64,000 nucleotides of DNA from Streptomyces sp. CMB-StM0423 (lineage in GTDB: Bacteria > Actinomycetota > Actinomycetes > Streptomycetales > Streptomycetaceae). Every line of letters starts with the position of its first letter. Positions within the stretch are counted from its first letter, which is position 1. This document shows positions 16,108 to 24,736 of the stretch, in pieces. The notes below the pieces were generated by a model. The model had not been told where the DNA came from. It saw only the letters and a program-made list of their open reading frames with translations, and made no database searches. The position numbers were made by a program, and so were the translations under genes. The stretch is from the NCBI RefSeq assembly GCF_002847285.1, contig NZ_CP025407.1:4062501-4126500 (forward strand). The letters are read 5' to 3'.

Positions 16108-16113
16108 AGGGCA

Positions 16114-18402
16114 ATGCGCACCGAGGAGGTCCTGGCTGCCGTCGGCACCGGGGTGTGGAGCTGGGACGCCGCCTCCGGCACCGTGACCATGGACGCCGAG
16201 GCCGCCCGGCTCGTCGGGCTGCCCGAGCGGCCGACGGAGACGACGGCGGCCGACCTCCGGGGCCGCTGCCACGGGGTGGACTACGTCGAGCTGGCCGGGG
16301 CGATGGACCTGGCCCGCACGGAAGGCACCGTGGCGGAGGCGCGGCTGCGGATCGTGGACGAGCGGGGGACGGTGCTGCGGGTCGTACGGACCAGGATGCG
16401 GCCGTTCCGCGACGGCGAGCCGGCGGAGGGGGGACACGGTACGGACCGGGCGCCGGGCGCCGGTCCTGACGCGGGTACGGGCGGCGGCACGGCCCCGGCT
16501 CCGGGGAGCGGCACCGCCACCGGACCCGCCCCCACCGGCCCCGCCGCGGCGGCCGACTCCGGCGACGTGGTCATGTCCGGCATCGTGCAGGAGGTCGTCG
16601 AGCCTCCCCCGGAGCGCTCCGCACCTGAGCGGTATCCCCAGCCCGGCGCCAGCGCCGGCACCTCCCCGCCGTCGCCGCTGACCAGCGACTGGCGGCTCTC
16701 CCGCGAGGCGTTCCTGCTCGACGCGGGGCGGGCGCTGGCCGAGTCCCGCGGCACCGACCAGGTGCTGCGCGTCGCCGCGTCCCTGTCGATGCCCGGCTTC
16801 TCGCCCGACGGCATGGCCGTCTTCGGTGTCGAGGGCAACCACCTCAAGGTCATCGGCCAGCACGGCTACCGCCCCGAGGACGAGGAACCCTTCCACGACA
16901 TCCCCCTCGACTCCGACTACCCCGGCTCCGTCGCCGTCCGCACCGGCCGCGCCATCTACATCGCCGGCCGCGAGGAGTACCGCCGCCGCTTCCCCGAGGC
17001 GTGGCGGCTCGCCGGCCGGCTGGGCCGGCGCTCGTGGGCGTACGTACCGCTGATCGTGGCCGGCCGCGTCATCGGCGTGTGGCTGGCGGCCTTCTCCCAC
17101 CCCGCGCCCTTCACGCCCGACGAGCGCTCGGTGCTCACCACCGTCGCCCGCATGCTCGCGCAGGCACTCTCACGGGCGCACGTGCACGAATCCGAACGCG
17201 AGCTGTCCGCCGGGCTGCAGCGCAGCCTGATGCCGGAGGAGGTGCCGCCGACGCCGGGCATGACCGTCGCCGCGCGCTACGTGCCGACCGGCGGCGGTCT
17301 GGAGATCGGCGGCGACTGGTACGACGTGATCACCCTGCCGTCCGGCAAGACGGCCGTGGTCATCGGCGACGTGCAGGGCCACGACGTGCGCGCCGCCGGG
17401 CTGATGAGCCAGTTGCGCATCGCCATCCGCGCGTACGCCTCGGAGGGCCACCACCCCGACGCCGTACTCACCCGCGCCTCGCACTTCCTCACCCAGCTCA
17501 ACCAGCGGGAGGGCCTCGAAGGCGACTCCCCGCCCGACGACGCCGACCCCCGCTTCGCCACCTGCCTCTACATCAAGGCCGACCCGGCCACCGGCACCCT
17601 CCACATCGCCCGCGCCGGCCACCTCGACCCGGCCATGGGTATCGGCGACGGCACCCTCCTCGTCCGCCCCACCGAGGGCGGCCTGCCCCTGGGCGTCGTC
17701 GAGGACCCGGACTACCCCGTCACCCGGCTGGTCATGGAGCCGGGCGAGCTGATGATGCTGTGCAGCGACGGGCTCATCGAGACCGGCGGCCACGACCTGG
17801 AGACCGGCCGCGACCGGCTGCGCCGGGCCTTCGCCGGGCACGTCGGGGACGATCTGGAGACGCTGGCGGACGCGCTCATCGACGCCGTCAGCGGCCCCGG
17901 CTCCCACGCCACCCCCGGCCCGCACGCGGAGCGCCGGGAGGACGACATCGCGCTCGTCCTCCTCCGCCGCGACCTGCCGCCGGCCGAAGGCGAACCGGGC
18001 GCCGCGCCCACCGGCCGCCACATGCACCTCACCGTCCCCCAGGCGGAGCAGCAGCGCACCGCGGACGCCCGCCACGAACTGCGCGCGATGCTCTTCGACT
18101 GGTCCGCCCCCGCGCAGGTCGACTCCGCGGAACTGGTCCTCTCCGAACTCATCGCCAACGTCCTGCTGCACACCGACAGCGACGCCGACATCAGCGCCGA
18201 CGTCGACGGCCCCCGCGGCAACCGCACCCTCCGCGTCACCGTCTCCGACGCCGACACCGGCCTCCCCCACCTCCGCCACCCGGGCGAGATGTCCTCCTCG
18301 GGCCGCGGTCTCTTCCTGCTCCAGGAGCTGTCGGGCGAGTGGGGCACGGAGCCCAGGGGCGACGGCAAGGAGATCTGGTGCGAGTTCCACGAGGAGGACT
18401 GA
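16114..18402 (+). CDS. SpoIIE-family protein phosphatase with PAS-like, GAF and HATPase domains
   Basis: A 762-residue cytoplasmic signalling protein. Residues 1-105 look like a PAS domain (WSWDAASGTVTMDAEAARLVG). A Gly/Ala/Pro linker follows to about 185, then GAF (190-350). The PP2C/SpoIIE phosphatase (355-610) has metal-binding segments GGDWYDV, VIGDVQGHD and MLCSDGLIE. The C-terminal HATPase_c (645-762) has N-box ELVLSELIANVLLH and a GRGLFLLQEL segment. Such proteins dephosphorylate anti-anti-sigma factors and, through the HATPase, can also act as RsbW-like kinases. Aspartyl-tRNA synthetase lies divergently 168 bp away, as in S. coelicolor. Confidence 0.93.
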   Translation: MRTEEVLAAVGTGVWSWDAASGTVTMDAEAARLVGLPERPTETTAADLRGRCHGVDYVELAGAMDLARTEGTVAEARLRIVDERGTVLRVVRTRMRPFRDGEPAEGGHGTDRAPGAGPDAGTGGGTAPAPGSGTATGPAPTGPAAAADSGDVVMSGIVQEVVEPPPERSAPERYPQPGASAGTSPPSPLTSDWRLSREAFLLDAGRALAESRGTDQVLRVAASLSMPGFSPDGMAVFGVEGNHLKVIGQHGYRPEDEEPFHDIPLDSDYPGSVAVRTGRAIYIAGREEYRRRFPEAWRLAGRLGRRSWAYVPLIVAGRVIGVWLAAFSHPAPFTPDERSVLTTVARMLAQALSRAHVHESERELSAGLQRSLMPEEVPPTPGMTVAARYVPTGGGLEIGGDWYDVITLPSGKTAVVIGDVQGHDVRAAGLMSQLRIAIRAYASEGHHPDAVLTRASHFLTQLNQREGLEGDSPPDDADPRFATCLYIKADPATGTLHIARAGHLDPAMGIGDGTLLVRPTEGGLPLGVVEDPDYPVTRLVMEPGELMMLCSDGLIETGGHDLETGRDRLRRAFAGHVGDDLETLADALIDAVSGPGSHATPGPHAERREDDIALVLLRRDLPPAEGEPGAAPTGRHMHLTVPQAEQQRTADARHELRAMLFDWSAPAQVDSAELVLSELIANVLLHTDSDADISADVDGPRGNRTLRVTVSDADTGLPHLRHPGEMSSSGRGLFLLQELSGEWGTEPRGDGKEIWCEFHEED

Positions 18403-18405
18403 CCG

Positions 18406-18591
18406 ACCGGGGTTCTCGAACCGGGGCGGGGCGTCGCACAGGGCCTGGTAGTCCGAGGGGAGCTTCGTACGCAGCTCCCCTTCGGCCCGCGTCCGGTCCA
18501 TCCCGCGCCCGCGGGGATCGGCGCCCATGGCGTCCAGCAGCCTCTGCATCCACCCGCGCGCATCCTCCCGATGCCCGGCGGGCTCCGGCAA
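18406..18591 (-). pseudogene. Relic of a SMI1/KNR4 (SUKH)-like gene, N-terminal part only
   Basis: On the minus strand, translation from 18591 gives about 62 residues, including GWMQRLLDAMGADPRGRG and GELRTKLPSDYQALCDA. This resembles the start of SUKH/SMI1-KNR4 proteins, where a helix is followed by LPxDYxAL. After residue 62 the frame runs into the antisense of the SpoIIE gene, where the sequence no longer looks like protein. The body of the domain is missing, so I read it as a truncated remnant. SUKH proteins are often immunity proteins against toxins. The match is by eye. Confidence 0.42.
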
Positions 18592-18601
18592 GGGGCGGCC
18601 G

Positions 18602-19555
18602 TTACGCGTCCGCGGGGATCGTGCCGAGGCGGCCGGATCTGAAGTCTTCGAAGGCTTGGGCCAGTTCGACGTGGGTGTTCATCACGAACGGGCCGTACTG
18701 CTTCATCGGCTCCCTGATCGGCAGCCCGCCCAGCAGGACGACCTCGAAGGTCTCGCTCCGGGAGTCCTGCGTGGCGTCCGCGCGGATCGTCAGGGACTCG
18801 CCGTGGCCGAAGAGCACCGCCTGGCCCCTGGCGAAGGGGCGGGACTCCGGGCCCGCGGTGCCGCTGCCGGCGAGGGCGTAGGCGAGGGCGTTGAAGTCCG
18901 CGCGCCAGGGGAGGGTCACCGATGCGCCGGGGCTGACGGTGGCGTGGATCAGGGTGATGGGGGTGTGCGTCGCGCCCGGGCCCGCGTGGCCCGCGAGGTC
19001 GCCGGCGATCAGGCGGAGCAGCGCGCCGCCGTCCTCGGAGGCGAGGAGCTTGACGTTCCGGCCGCGGAGGTCCTGGTACTTCGGCGGGATCATCTTGTCC
19101 GCGCGCGGCAGGTTCACCCACAGTTGCAGCCCGTGGAAGAGGCCGCCGCTGACGACCAGCTCCTCCGGCGGGGTCTCGATGTGCAGGAGCCCGCTGCCGG
19201 CGGTCATCCACTGGGTGTCGCCGTCCGTGATGACTCCGCCGCCGCCGTGGGAGTCCCGGTGCACGAGCGTGCCGTCGATGATGTACGTCACGGTCTCGAA
19301 GCCGCGGTGCGGGTGCCAGGGGGTCCCCTTCGGCTCTCCCGCCCCGTAGTCGACCTCACCCATGTGATCCAACATGATGAACGGATCGAGACGGGCGTAG
19401 TCGATGCCGGCGAACGCGCGGCGGACCGGGAAGCCCTCGCCCTCGTAGCCCTGCGGCGCGGTGCTGACGGTGTGTACCGCGCGGGCCTCGGCGGTGGGCG
19501 GGGGCGGGGAGACCCGGGGGAGGAGCAGCGGGTTGTCGGTCGTGACTGCAGGCAT
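18602..19555 (-). CDS. Pirin family protein
   Basis: A 317-residue bicupin. The N-terminal cupin shows the pirin iron-binding pattern HPHRGFETVTYIIDG...HRDS and a HIE further on, followed by the pirin C-terminal cupin. Some pirins have quercetin dioxygenase activity and others act as redox-sensitive cofactors; substrate is not predictable. GAGGAG lies upstream of the ATG. An inverted repeat at 19577-19594 precedes it. Confidence 0.93.
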   Translation of the reverse strand: MPAVTTDNPLLLPRVSPPPPTAEARAVHTVSTAPQGYEGEGFPVRRAFAGIDYARLDPFIMLDHMGEVDYGAGEPKGTPWHPHRGFETVTYIIDGTLVHRDSHGGGGVITDGDTQWMTAGSGLLHIETPPEELVVSGGLFHGLQLWVNLPRADKMIPPKYQDLRGRNVKLLASEDGGALLRLIAGDLAGHAGPGATHTPITLIHATVSPGASVTLPWRADFNALAYALAGSGTAGPESRPFARGQAVLFGHGESLTIRADATQDSRSETFEVVLLGGLPIREPMKQYGPFVMNTHVELAQAFEDFRSGRLGTIPADA

Positions 19556-19576
19556 GGGGTCTCCTCGGTTGGTCCG

Positions 19577-19594
19577 CCCTCAGGTGGTTGAGGG
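19577..19594. promoter_or_regulatory. Inverted repeat upstream of the pirin gene
   Basis: CCCTCA-GGTGGT-TGAGGG, six-base arms with a six-base spacer, 22 bp before the pirin start codon. It could be an operator or a short leader hairpin; no regulator is adjacent. Confidence 0.35.
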
Positions 19595-19628
19595 TTAAAC
19601 GACCTCCGGGAGCCTTCTCATTCCCCGT

Positions 19629-20156
19629 TCAGCCGTACATCCGGCGCATCGCGAAGTCGACCATCTCCTCGACCGCCTTCGCGTCCACGACCATCCGGTG
19701 GTCGCCCTCGATGTCGAGCACGAAGCCGTACCCCGTGGGCAGCAGGTCGATGACCTCCGCGCCGGTGACCGTGAAGTACTTCGACTCCCGGCCCGCGTAG
19801 CGCCGCAGCTCCTTCAGCGAGCTGAAGAGCGGGATCACCGGCTGCTGGGTGTTGTGCAGGGCGAGGAAGCCGGGGTTGTCGCCGCGGGGGCAGTAGATCT
19901 TGGAGGTGGCGAAGATCTGCTGGAAGTCCTCGGAGCCGATGGCCCCGCCGGTGAACGCCTTGACCGCGTCCGCGAGCGACGGCGGGGCGGGCTGGGACGG
20001 CTCGGGGTAGAGGGGCTGCTCGGCGTAGCCGGGGGCGGGCTGGTCGTACGGCCCGGGGGGCGCGGCGTACTGGTGCCCCTGCGGGTGGCCCGGCGGGGGT
20101 GCCTGGGGGTGGCCCGGCGGAGCGCCGTAACCGGCGGACTGGTCGTAGCCGTACAT
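19629..20156 (-). CDS. SseB-like (SseB N-terminal domain) protein
   Basis: A 175-residue protein. Residues 1-55 are a Pro/Gly/Tyr/Gln-rich flexible segment (YGAPPGHPQAPPPGHPQGHQ). The rest is the SseB N-terminal fold common in actinomycetes: ADAVKAFTGGAIGSEDFQQI, PVIPLFSSLKELRRYAG and YGFVLDIEGDHRMVV. Function is unknown; the S. enterica name reflects fold only. The ATG at 20156 was chosen because it begins the low-complexity N-terminus usual in Streptomyces homologues; the ribosome site is weak. It is divergent from the acyl-CoA dehydrogenase gene. Confidence 0.8.
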   Translation of the reverse strand: MYGYDQSAGYGAPPGHPQAPPPGHPQGHQYAAPPGPYDQPAPGYAEQPLYPEPSQPAPPSLADAVKAFTGGAIGSEDFQQIFATSKIYCPRGDNPGFLALHNTQQPVIPLFSSLKELRRYAGRESKYFTVTGAEVIDLLPTGYGFVLDIEGDHRMVVDAKAVEEMVDFAMRRMYG

Positions 20157-20240
20157 GCATTCAAGCCTAGCCGCGCCGCGGGCAAACGGGTGGGGACTCC
20201 GCCAGCCGGAGGGATGTGACAAGACGAGGGTTGCGTTTTA

Positions 20241-20255
20241 TTACTGACGGGTAGC
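20241..20255 (+). promoter_or_regulatory. Possible operator of the acyl-CoA dehydrogenase gene
   Basis: TTACTGACGGGTAGC is an imperfect dyad (TAC...GTA) 46 bp upstream of the dehydrogenase start, in a short AT-rich stretch. Similar TTAC..CGGGTA-type sites are familiar to me upstream of fatty-acid catabolic genes in actinomycetes; no regulator can be assigned. Confidence 0.35.
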
Positions 20256-20301
20256 ATCATGGGAGGTCGCTGATCCCTTATGCCTGATACGGAGCCTGCG
20301 C

Positions 20302-22128
20302 ATGGGCCACTACAAGTCGAACCTCCGGGACATCGAGTTCAACCTCTTCGAGGTGCTGGGCCGCGGCGACGTCTACGGCACGGGCCCCTTCGAGGACATG
20401 GACACCGAGACCGCGCGGAGCGTGCTCACGGAGATCGCCCGGCTGGCCGAGAACGACCTGGCCGAGTCCTTCGCCGACGGCGACCGCAACCCGCCCGTCT
20501 TCGACCCGGAGACCGGCACCGCCCCCGTCCCGGCGGCCTTCCGGAAGTCGTACGAGACCTACATGGACGCCGAGTGGTGGCGCCTGGGCCTGCCCGAGGA
20601 GATCGGCGGCACGGCGACACCCTCGTCGCTGATCTGGGCGTACGCCGAGATGGTGCTCGGCGCGAACCCGGCCGTGTGGATGTACGCCTCGGGTCCCGCC
20701 TTCGCCGGCGTGCTCTACGACGAGGGCACCGAGGAGCAGCGGAAGGCCGCGCGGCTGATGGTCGAGCGGCGCTGGGGCTCGACGATGGTGCTGACCGAGC
20801 CGGACGCCGGCTCCGACGTGGGGGCCGGGCGCGCGAAGGCACTGGAGCAGCCCGACGGCACCTGGCACATCGAGGGCGTCAAGCGCTTCATCACCTCCGG
20901 CGAGCACGACATGTCGGAGAACATCGTGCACTTCGTGCTGGCCCGCCCGGAGGGTGCCGGACCCGGCACGAAGGGGCTGAGCCTGTTCGTCGTGCCCAAG
21001 TACGACTTCGACTGGGAGACCGGCGAGCTGGGCGAGCGCAACGGCGTCTACGCCACCAACGTCGAGCACAAGATGGGCCTGAAGGTCTCCAACACCTGCG
21101 AGCTGACCTTCGGTGACCGGCACCCGGCGAAGGGCTGGCTGCTCGGCGGCAAGCACGACGGCATCCGCCAGATGTTCAAGATCATCGAGTTTGCCCGGAT
21201 GATGGTCGGCACGAAGGCCATCGCCACCCTCTCCACCGGCTACCTCAACGCGCTGGAGTACGCGAAGGAGCGCGTCCAGGGCCCGGACCTGGCGCAGTTC
21301 ACCGACAAGACCGCGCCCCGCGTGACCATCACGCACCACCCGGACGTGCGCCGCTCGCTGATGGCACAGAAGGCGTACGCCGAGGGCATGCGCGCCCTCG
21401 TCCTCTACACCGCCTCCGTGCAGGACACCATCCAGGTCCGGGAGGCCGCCGGCGAGGACACCTCGGCGCAGCACGAGCTGAACGACCTGCTGCTGCCCAT
21501 CGTCAAGGGGTACGGGTCGGAGAAGTCGTACGAGCAGCTCGCCCAGTCGCTGCAGACCTTCGGCGGCTCGGGCTATCTGCAGGAGTACCCGATCGAGCAG
21601 TACATCCGGGACGCGAAGATCGACACGCTCTACGAGGGCACCACCGCCATCCAGGGGCAGGACTACTTCTTCCGGAAGATCGTCCGCAACCAGGGGCAGG
21701 CGCTCACCTCGCTCGCCGAGGAGATCAAGAAGTTCCTCGCCGAGGCGGTCGGCGGGGAGCAACTGGCCGCCGCGCGGGACGAGCTGGCCAGGGCCGCGGT
21801 GGACCTGGAGGCCATCGTCGGGGTGATGCTGACCGACCTCGCGGCCACCGAGAAGGACGTGAAGTCCATCTACAAGGTGGGGCTCAACACCACCCGCCTG
21901 CTGCTGGCCTCCGGCGACGTCGTGATCGGCTACCTGCTGCTCAAGGGCGCCGCGGTGGCCGCGGAGAAGCTGCCGACGGCGGCGGCGAAGGACGTGCCGT
22001 TCTACCAGGGGAAGATCGCGGCCGCGACGTTCTTCGCCCGGAACGTGCTGCCGGGCGTCGGCGTACAGCGGTCGCTGGCGGAGAGCATCGACCAGTCGCT
22101 GATGGAGCTGGACGAGGCCGCGTTCTGA
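20302..22128 (+). CDS. Acyl-CoA dehydrogenase (long form with C-terminal extension)
   Basis: A 608-residue FAD flavoprotein catalysing the first, alpha-beta desaturation step of fatty-acid beta-oxidation. It has an N-terminal helical domain to about 160, FAD-binding motif MVLTEPDAGSDVGAG, a middle beta domain, and LAQSLQTFGGSGYLQEYPIEQYIRD. The catalytic Glu is in DTLYEGTTAIQ. The roughly 120-residue C-terminal extension matches the large FadE5-like class. GGAG is eight bases upstream of the ATG. Chain-length preference is not visible. Confidence 0.93.
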   Translation: MGHYKSNLRDIEFNLFEVLGRGDVYGTGPFEDMDTETARSVLTEIARLAENDLAESFADGDRNPPVFDPETGTAPVPAAFRKSYETYMDAEWWRLGLPEEIGGTATPSSLIWAYAEMVLGANPAVWMYASGPAFAGVLYDEGTEEQRKAARLMVERRWGSTMVLTEPDAGSDVGAGRAKALEQPDGTWHIEGVKRFITSGEHDMSENIVHFVLARPEGAGPGTKGLSLFVVPKYDFDWETGELGERNGVYATNVEHKMGLKVSNTCELTFGDRHPAKGWLLGGKHDGIRQMFKIIEFARMMVGTKAIATLSTGYLNALEYAKERVQGPDLAQFTDKTAPRVTITHHPDVRRSLMAQKAYAEGMRALVLYTASVQDTIQVREAAGEDTSAQHELNDLLLPIVKGYGSEKSYEQLAQSLQTFGGSGYLQEYPIEQYIRDAKIDTLYEGTTAIQGQDYFFRKIVRNQGQALTSLAEEIKKFLAEAVGGEQLAAARDELARAAVDLEAIVGVMLTDLAATEKDVKSIYKVGLNTTRLLLASGDVVIGYLLLKGAAVAAEKLPTAAAKDVPFYQGKIAAATFFARNVLPGVGVQRSLAESIDQSLMELDEAAF

Positions 22129-22148
22129 GGCACGGAACGGGCGGACCC

Positions 22149-22200
22149 GGGTCCGGATACGGCGCCTCTTGACGACGACGAAGGCGCCGGATCCGGACCC
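22149..22200. terminator. Bidirectional terminator between acyl-CoA dehydrogenase and sulfotransferase genes
   Basis: Two 19-base arms, 22149-22167 and 22182-22200, pair with a single mismatch around a 14-base loop. Both flanking genes converge on it. Confidence 0.75.
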
Positions 22201-22224
22201 CCCGGAGGGCTCGGAGGGGCGGGG

Positions 22225-23181
22225 TCAGTCCCGGTAGCCCCAGGCGGCGGCGTACTCCGCCATCTTCGGCGACAGTTCGGCGGCCCCCTCCTCGAAGGAG
22301 CGGGCGGCCTGGATCCGGCCGGACTTGATGTTGTCGCTGCGGTCGCCGAGGTTGGGCCGGAGCCGGCCGTGGTCCTGCTCGCCGTACGCCAGCATCGACT
22401 CCTCGAACTCCACCTCCAGATACGCGCACACGCCGCGCATGACCCGCTCGGGGTCGGAGGTGAGGTCCTCGTACGTGAGGGTGTGGCCGTCGAGCGCGGT
22501 GCGGGCCCGCTCCAGCGGCTCGAAGTACTTCAGCGCGTTCGCCTCGTTCTGGGCGCGGGTGGAGGTATTGGACTTGCGGTTGTCCAGCGAGCTGACGACG
22601 CCCTCGGGGTGGCGCAGCAGGAACAGGAACTTCGCCTTCGGCCAGGCGTGCGTCAGCCGCTCCCAGGCCCACACGTTGCCCGGGGTCTTGTCGACGACGA
22701 TGTCCTTGCCGCTGCGCTCCAGCTCCAGGTGGAGCACGCGGTCCCAGAGCACGTGCTCCAGCTCCACCTTGTCCAGGCCCAGTTCGAGCATGGACTGGTC
22801 GGAGAAGCCGGGGGTCAGCTCCACGCCGAGGGTGCGCAGGTGCAGTTCGTGCGGGGCGCGTATCCGGGAGTGGCTGTTGAGCAGCATGCGCAGCAGGGTG
22901 GAGCCGGAGCGCACCGGGGCGAGGACGAAGACCGGCGCCTCGACCTGCCGGGGCATCGCGTCCACCCCGTAGTCCATCGCGACCGTCTTCTTCGGCGGGC
23001 GCGGGCCCTTCGGCTTGGCCTTCTCCGGCGTCTTCTGCGGCGTCGCGGCCTCGGGCGCCACCTGGGCCGCAGGGGCCGCCGGGACCGCCTCCGCGTCCGG
23101 ACCGGTCAACTGCCGCGGCGGCCGGAGCGCCTCGCCCAGCAGCCTCGCTCTGCGCTTGATGCCCGTGTTCACGACTCCCAT
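22225..23181 (-). CDS. Sulfotransferase family protein
   Basis: A 318-residue PAPS-dependent sulfotransferase. The 5'-phosphosulfate loop reads PVRSGSTLLRMLLNSH and the 3'-phosphate loop FLFLLRHPEGVVSSLDNRKS. Before the domain there is a basic, Pro/Ala/Lys-rich tail of about 65 residues with PEKAKPKGPRPPKK. The acceptor is unknown; homologues act on carbohydrates or lipids. ATG 23181 has AGAGG seven bases upstream; a GTG at 23205 is an alternative. Confidence 0.85.
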   Translation of the reverse strand: MGVVNTGIKRRARLLGEALRPPRQLTGPDAEAVPAAPAAQVAPEAATPQKTPEKAKPKGPRPPKKTVAMDYGVDAMPRQVEAPVFVLAPVRSGSTLLRMLLNSHSRIRAPHELHLRTLGVELTPGFSDQSMLELGLDKVELEHVLWDRVLHLELERSGKDIVVDKTPGNVWAWERLTHAWPKAKFLFLLRHPEGVVSSLDNRKSNTSTRAQNEANALKYFEPLERARTALDGHTLTYEDLTSDPERVMRGVCAYLEVEFEESMLAYGEQDHGRLRPNLGDRSDNIKSGRIQAARSFEEGAAELSPKMAEYAAAWGYRD

Positions 23182-23338
23182 GGCGCCTCTGCCACCCTTC
23201 CTCACACCGTGCCCTGCCCGTCACTCCCCCCGCGCGGACGGCCGGTGCCTCATTGGCAACAGGCGACGCGCACCCGGAAGAACGTAGGACAACGATTCGG
23301 CAAAGGCAATGGCTCGATTCCGCTTCTCACCCACGTCT

Positions 23339-23344
23339 TAGGCT
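23339..23344 (+). promoter_or_regulatory. -10 hexamer of a probable leaderless promoter
   Basis: TAGGCT ends six bases before the aminopeptidase ATG at 23351, so transcription is predicted to begin at the start codon itself. No ribosome-binding site is present. A convincing -35 hexamer is not visible. Confidence 0.5.
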
Positions 23345-23350
23345 TTGCCC

Positions 23351-24727
23351 ATGACGTCTGCTCCCCCGCCCCGGTTCGACCGCAGCCACACCGACGACCT
23401 CGCCGGTTACCTCACCGCCTCCCCCACGCCGTACCACGCCGTGGCCGAGGCCGCCCGGCGGCTGGAAAAGGCCGGGTTCACCCAGCTCCGGGAGACCGAC
23501 GCCTGGGACGCGACGGCCGGCGGCCGCTACGTGCTGCGCGGCGGCGCGCTCATCGCCTGGTACGTGCCGGAGGGCAGCGCCCCCGAGACGCCGTTCCACA
23601 TCGTCGGCGCCCACACGGACTCGCCCAACCTGCGGGTCAAGCCGGTGCCGGACACCGGCGGGCACGGGTGGCGGCAGATCGCGGTGGAGGTCTACGGCGG
23701 GCCGCTGCTCAACAGTTGGCTGGACCGGGACCTGGGTCTCGCGGGCCGGCTGACGCTGCGCCCGGGCGCGACGCACGCGGGCGCGGGCGGCGGGGGCGGC
23801 GCAGGCCGCGGGCCGGGCGGTGCCCAGGTGCCGGGCGGTGCCCAGGTGCGGCTGGTCAACGTCGACCGGCCGCTGCTGCGCGTACCGCAGCTCGCCATCC
23901 ACCTCGACCGGGGCGTGGTCACCGAGGGCCTCAAGCTCGACAAGCAGCGCCACTCGACGCCGATCTGGGGCCTGGGCCCCGTACACGAGGGCGACCTCAT
24001 CGAGTTCCTGGCCGCGGAGGCCGGGGTGGCGCCGGGCGACGTCATCGGCTGGGACCTGATGGTCCACAGCGTCGAACCGCCGGCCTACCTCGGCCGCGAC
24101 CGCGAACTGCTCGCGGGCCCGCGCATGGACAACCTCCTCTCCGTACACGCCGGCGTCACCGCCCTCGCCGCCGCGGCGACGGCCGGCACCCCGCCGACGA
24201 CGATCCCCGTGCTGGCCGCCTTCGACCACGAGGAGACCGGCAGCCAGTCCGACACCGGCGCGGAGGGCCCCCTCCTCGGCACCGTCCTGCGCCGCACCGT
24301 CGCCGCCCGCGGCGGCTCGTACGACGACACCGCCCGCGCCCTCGCCGGCTCCGTCTGCCTCTCCTCCGACACGGGCCACGCCGTGCACCCCAACTACCCC
24401 GAGCGCCACGAGCCGGGCCACCACCCGATGCCGAACGGCGGCCCGATCCTCAAGGTCAACGTCAACCAGCGCTACGCCACGGACGGCGCCGGCCGCGGGA
24501 TCCTCGCCACCGCCTGCGAACGGGCCGGGGTGCCGTGGCAGACGTTCGTCTCCAACAACGCGATGCCCTGCGGCACGACCATCGGCCCCATCACGGCGGC
24601 CCGCCACGGGATCACGACCGTGGACATCGGGGTGGCCATCCTCTCGATGCACTCGGCGCGGGAGCTGTGCGGCGCGGAGGACCCGCACCTGCTGGCCGGC
24701 GCGCTGGCGGCGTTCCTGACGGAGTGA
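23351..24727 (+). CDS. M18 family zinc aminopeptidase (aspartyl aminopeptidase type)
   Basis: A 458-residue cytoplasmic dinuclear zinc aminopeptidase. Metal ligands and catalytic residues are seen in VGAHTDSPNLRVKP, FDHEETGSQS, SSDTGHAVHPNYPERHEP and the C-terminal LSMHSARELC. The family cuts acidic or hydrophobic N-terminal residues from peptides. A Gly/Ala-rich insertion at about 140-168 contains an exact 18-bp tandem duplication. The gene has no ribosome site and appears leaderless. Confidence 0.94.
   Translation: MTSAPPPRFDRSHTDDLAGYLTASPTPYHAVAEAARRLEKAGFTQLRETDAWDATAGGRYVLRGGALIAWYVPEGSAPETPFHIVGAHTDSPNLRVKPVPDTGGHGWRQIAVEVYGGPLLNSWLDRDLGLAGRLTLRPGATHAGAGGGGGAGRGPGGAQVPGGAQVRLVNVDRPLLRVPQLAIHLDRGVVTEGLKLDKQRHSTPIWGLGPVHEGDLIEFLAAEAGVAPGDVIGWDLMVHSVEPPAYLGRDRELLAGPRMDNLLSVHAGVTALAAAATAGTPPTTIPVLAAFDHEETGSQSDTGAEGPLLGTVLRRTVAARGGSYDDTARALAGSVCLSSDTGHAVHPNYPERHEPGHHPMPNGGPILKVNVNQRYATDGAGRGILATACERAGVPWQTFVSNNAMPCGTTIGPITAARHGITTVDIGVAILSMHSARELCGAEDPHLLAGALAAFLTE
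23813..23848 (+). repeat. 18-bp exact tandem duplication inside the M18 gene
   Basis: CCGGGCGGTGCCCAGGTG occurs twice back to back (23813-23830 and 23831-23848), encoding PGGAQV twice in a loop of the aminopeptidase. It keeps the reading frame and is probably a recent slippage event. Confidence 0.9.
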
Positions 24728-24736
24728 CGCAGGGTG

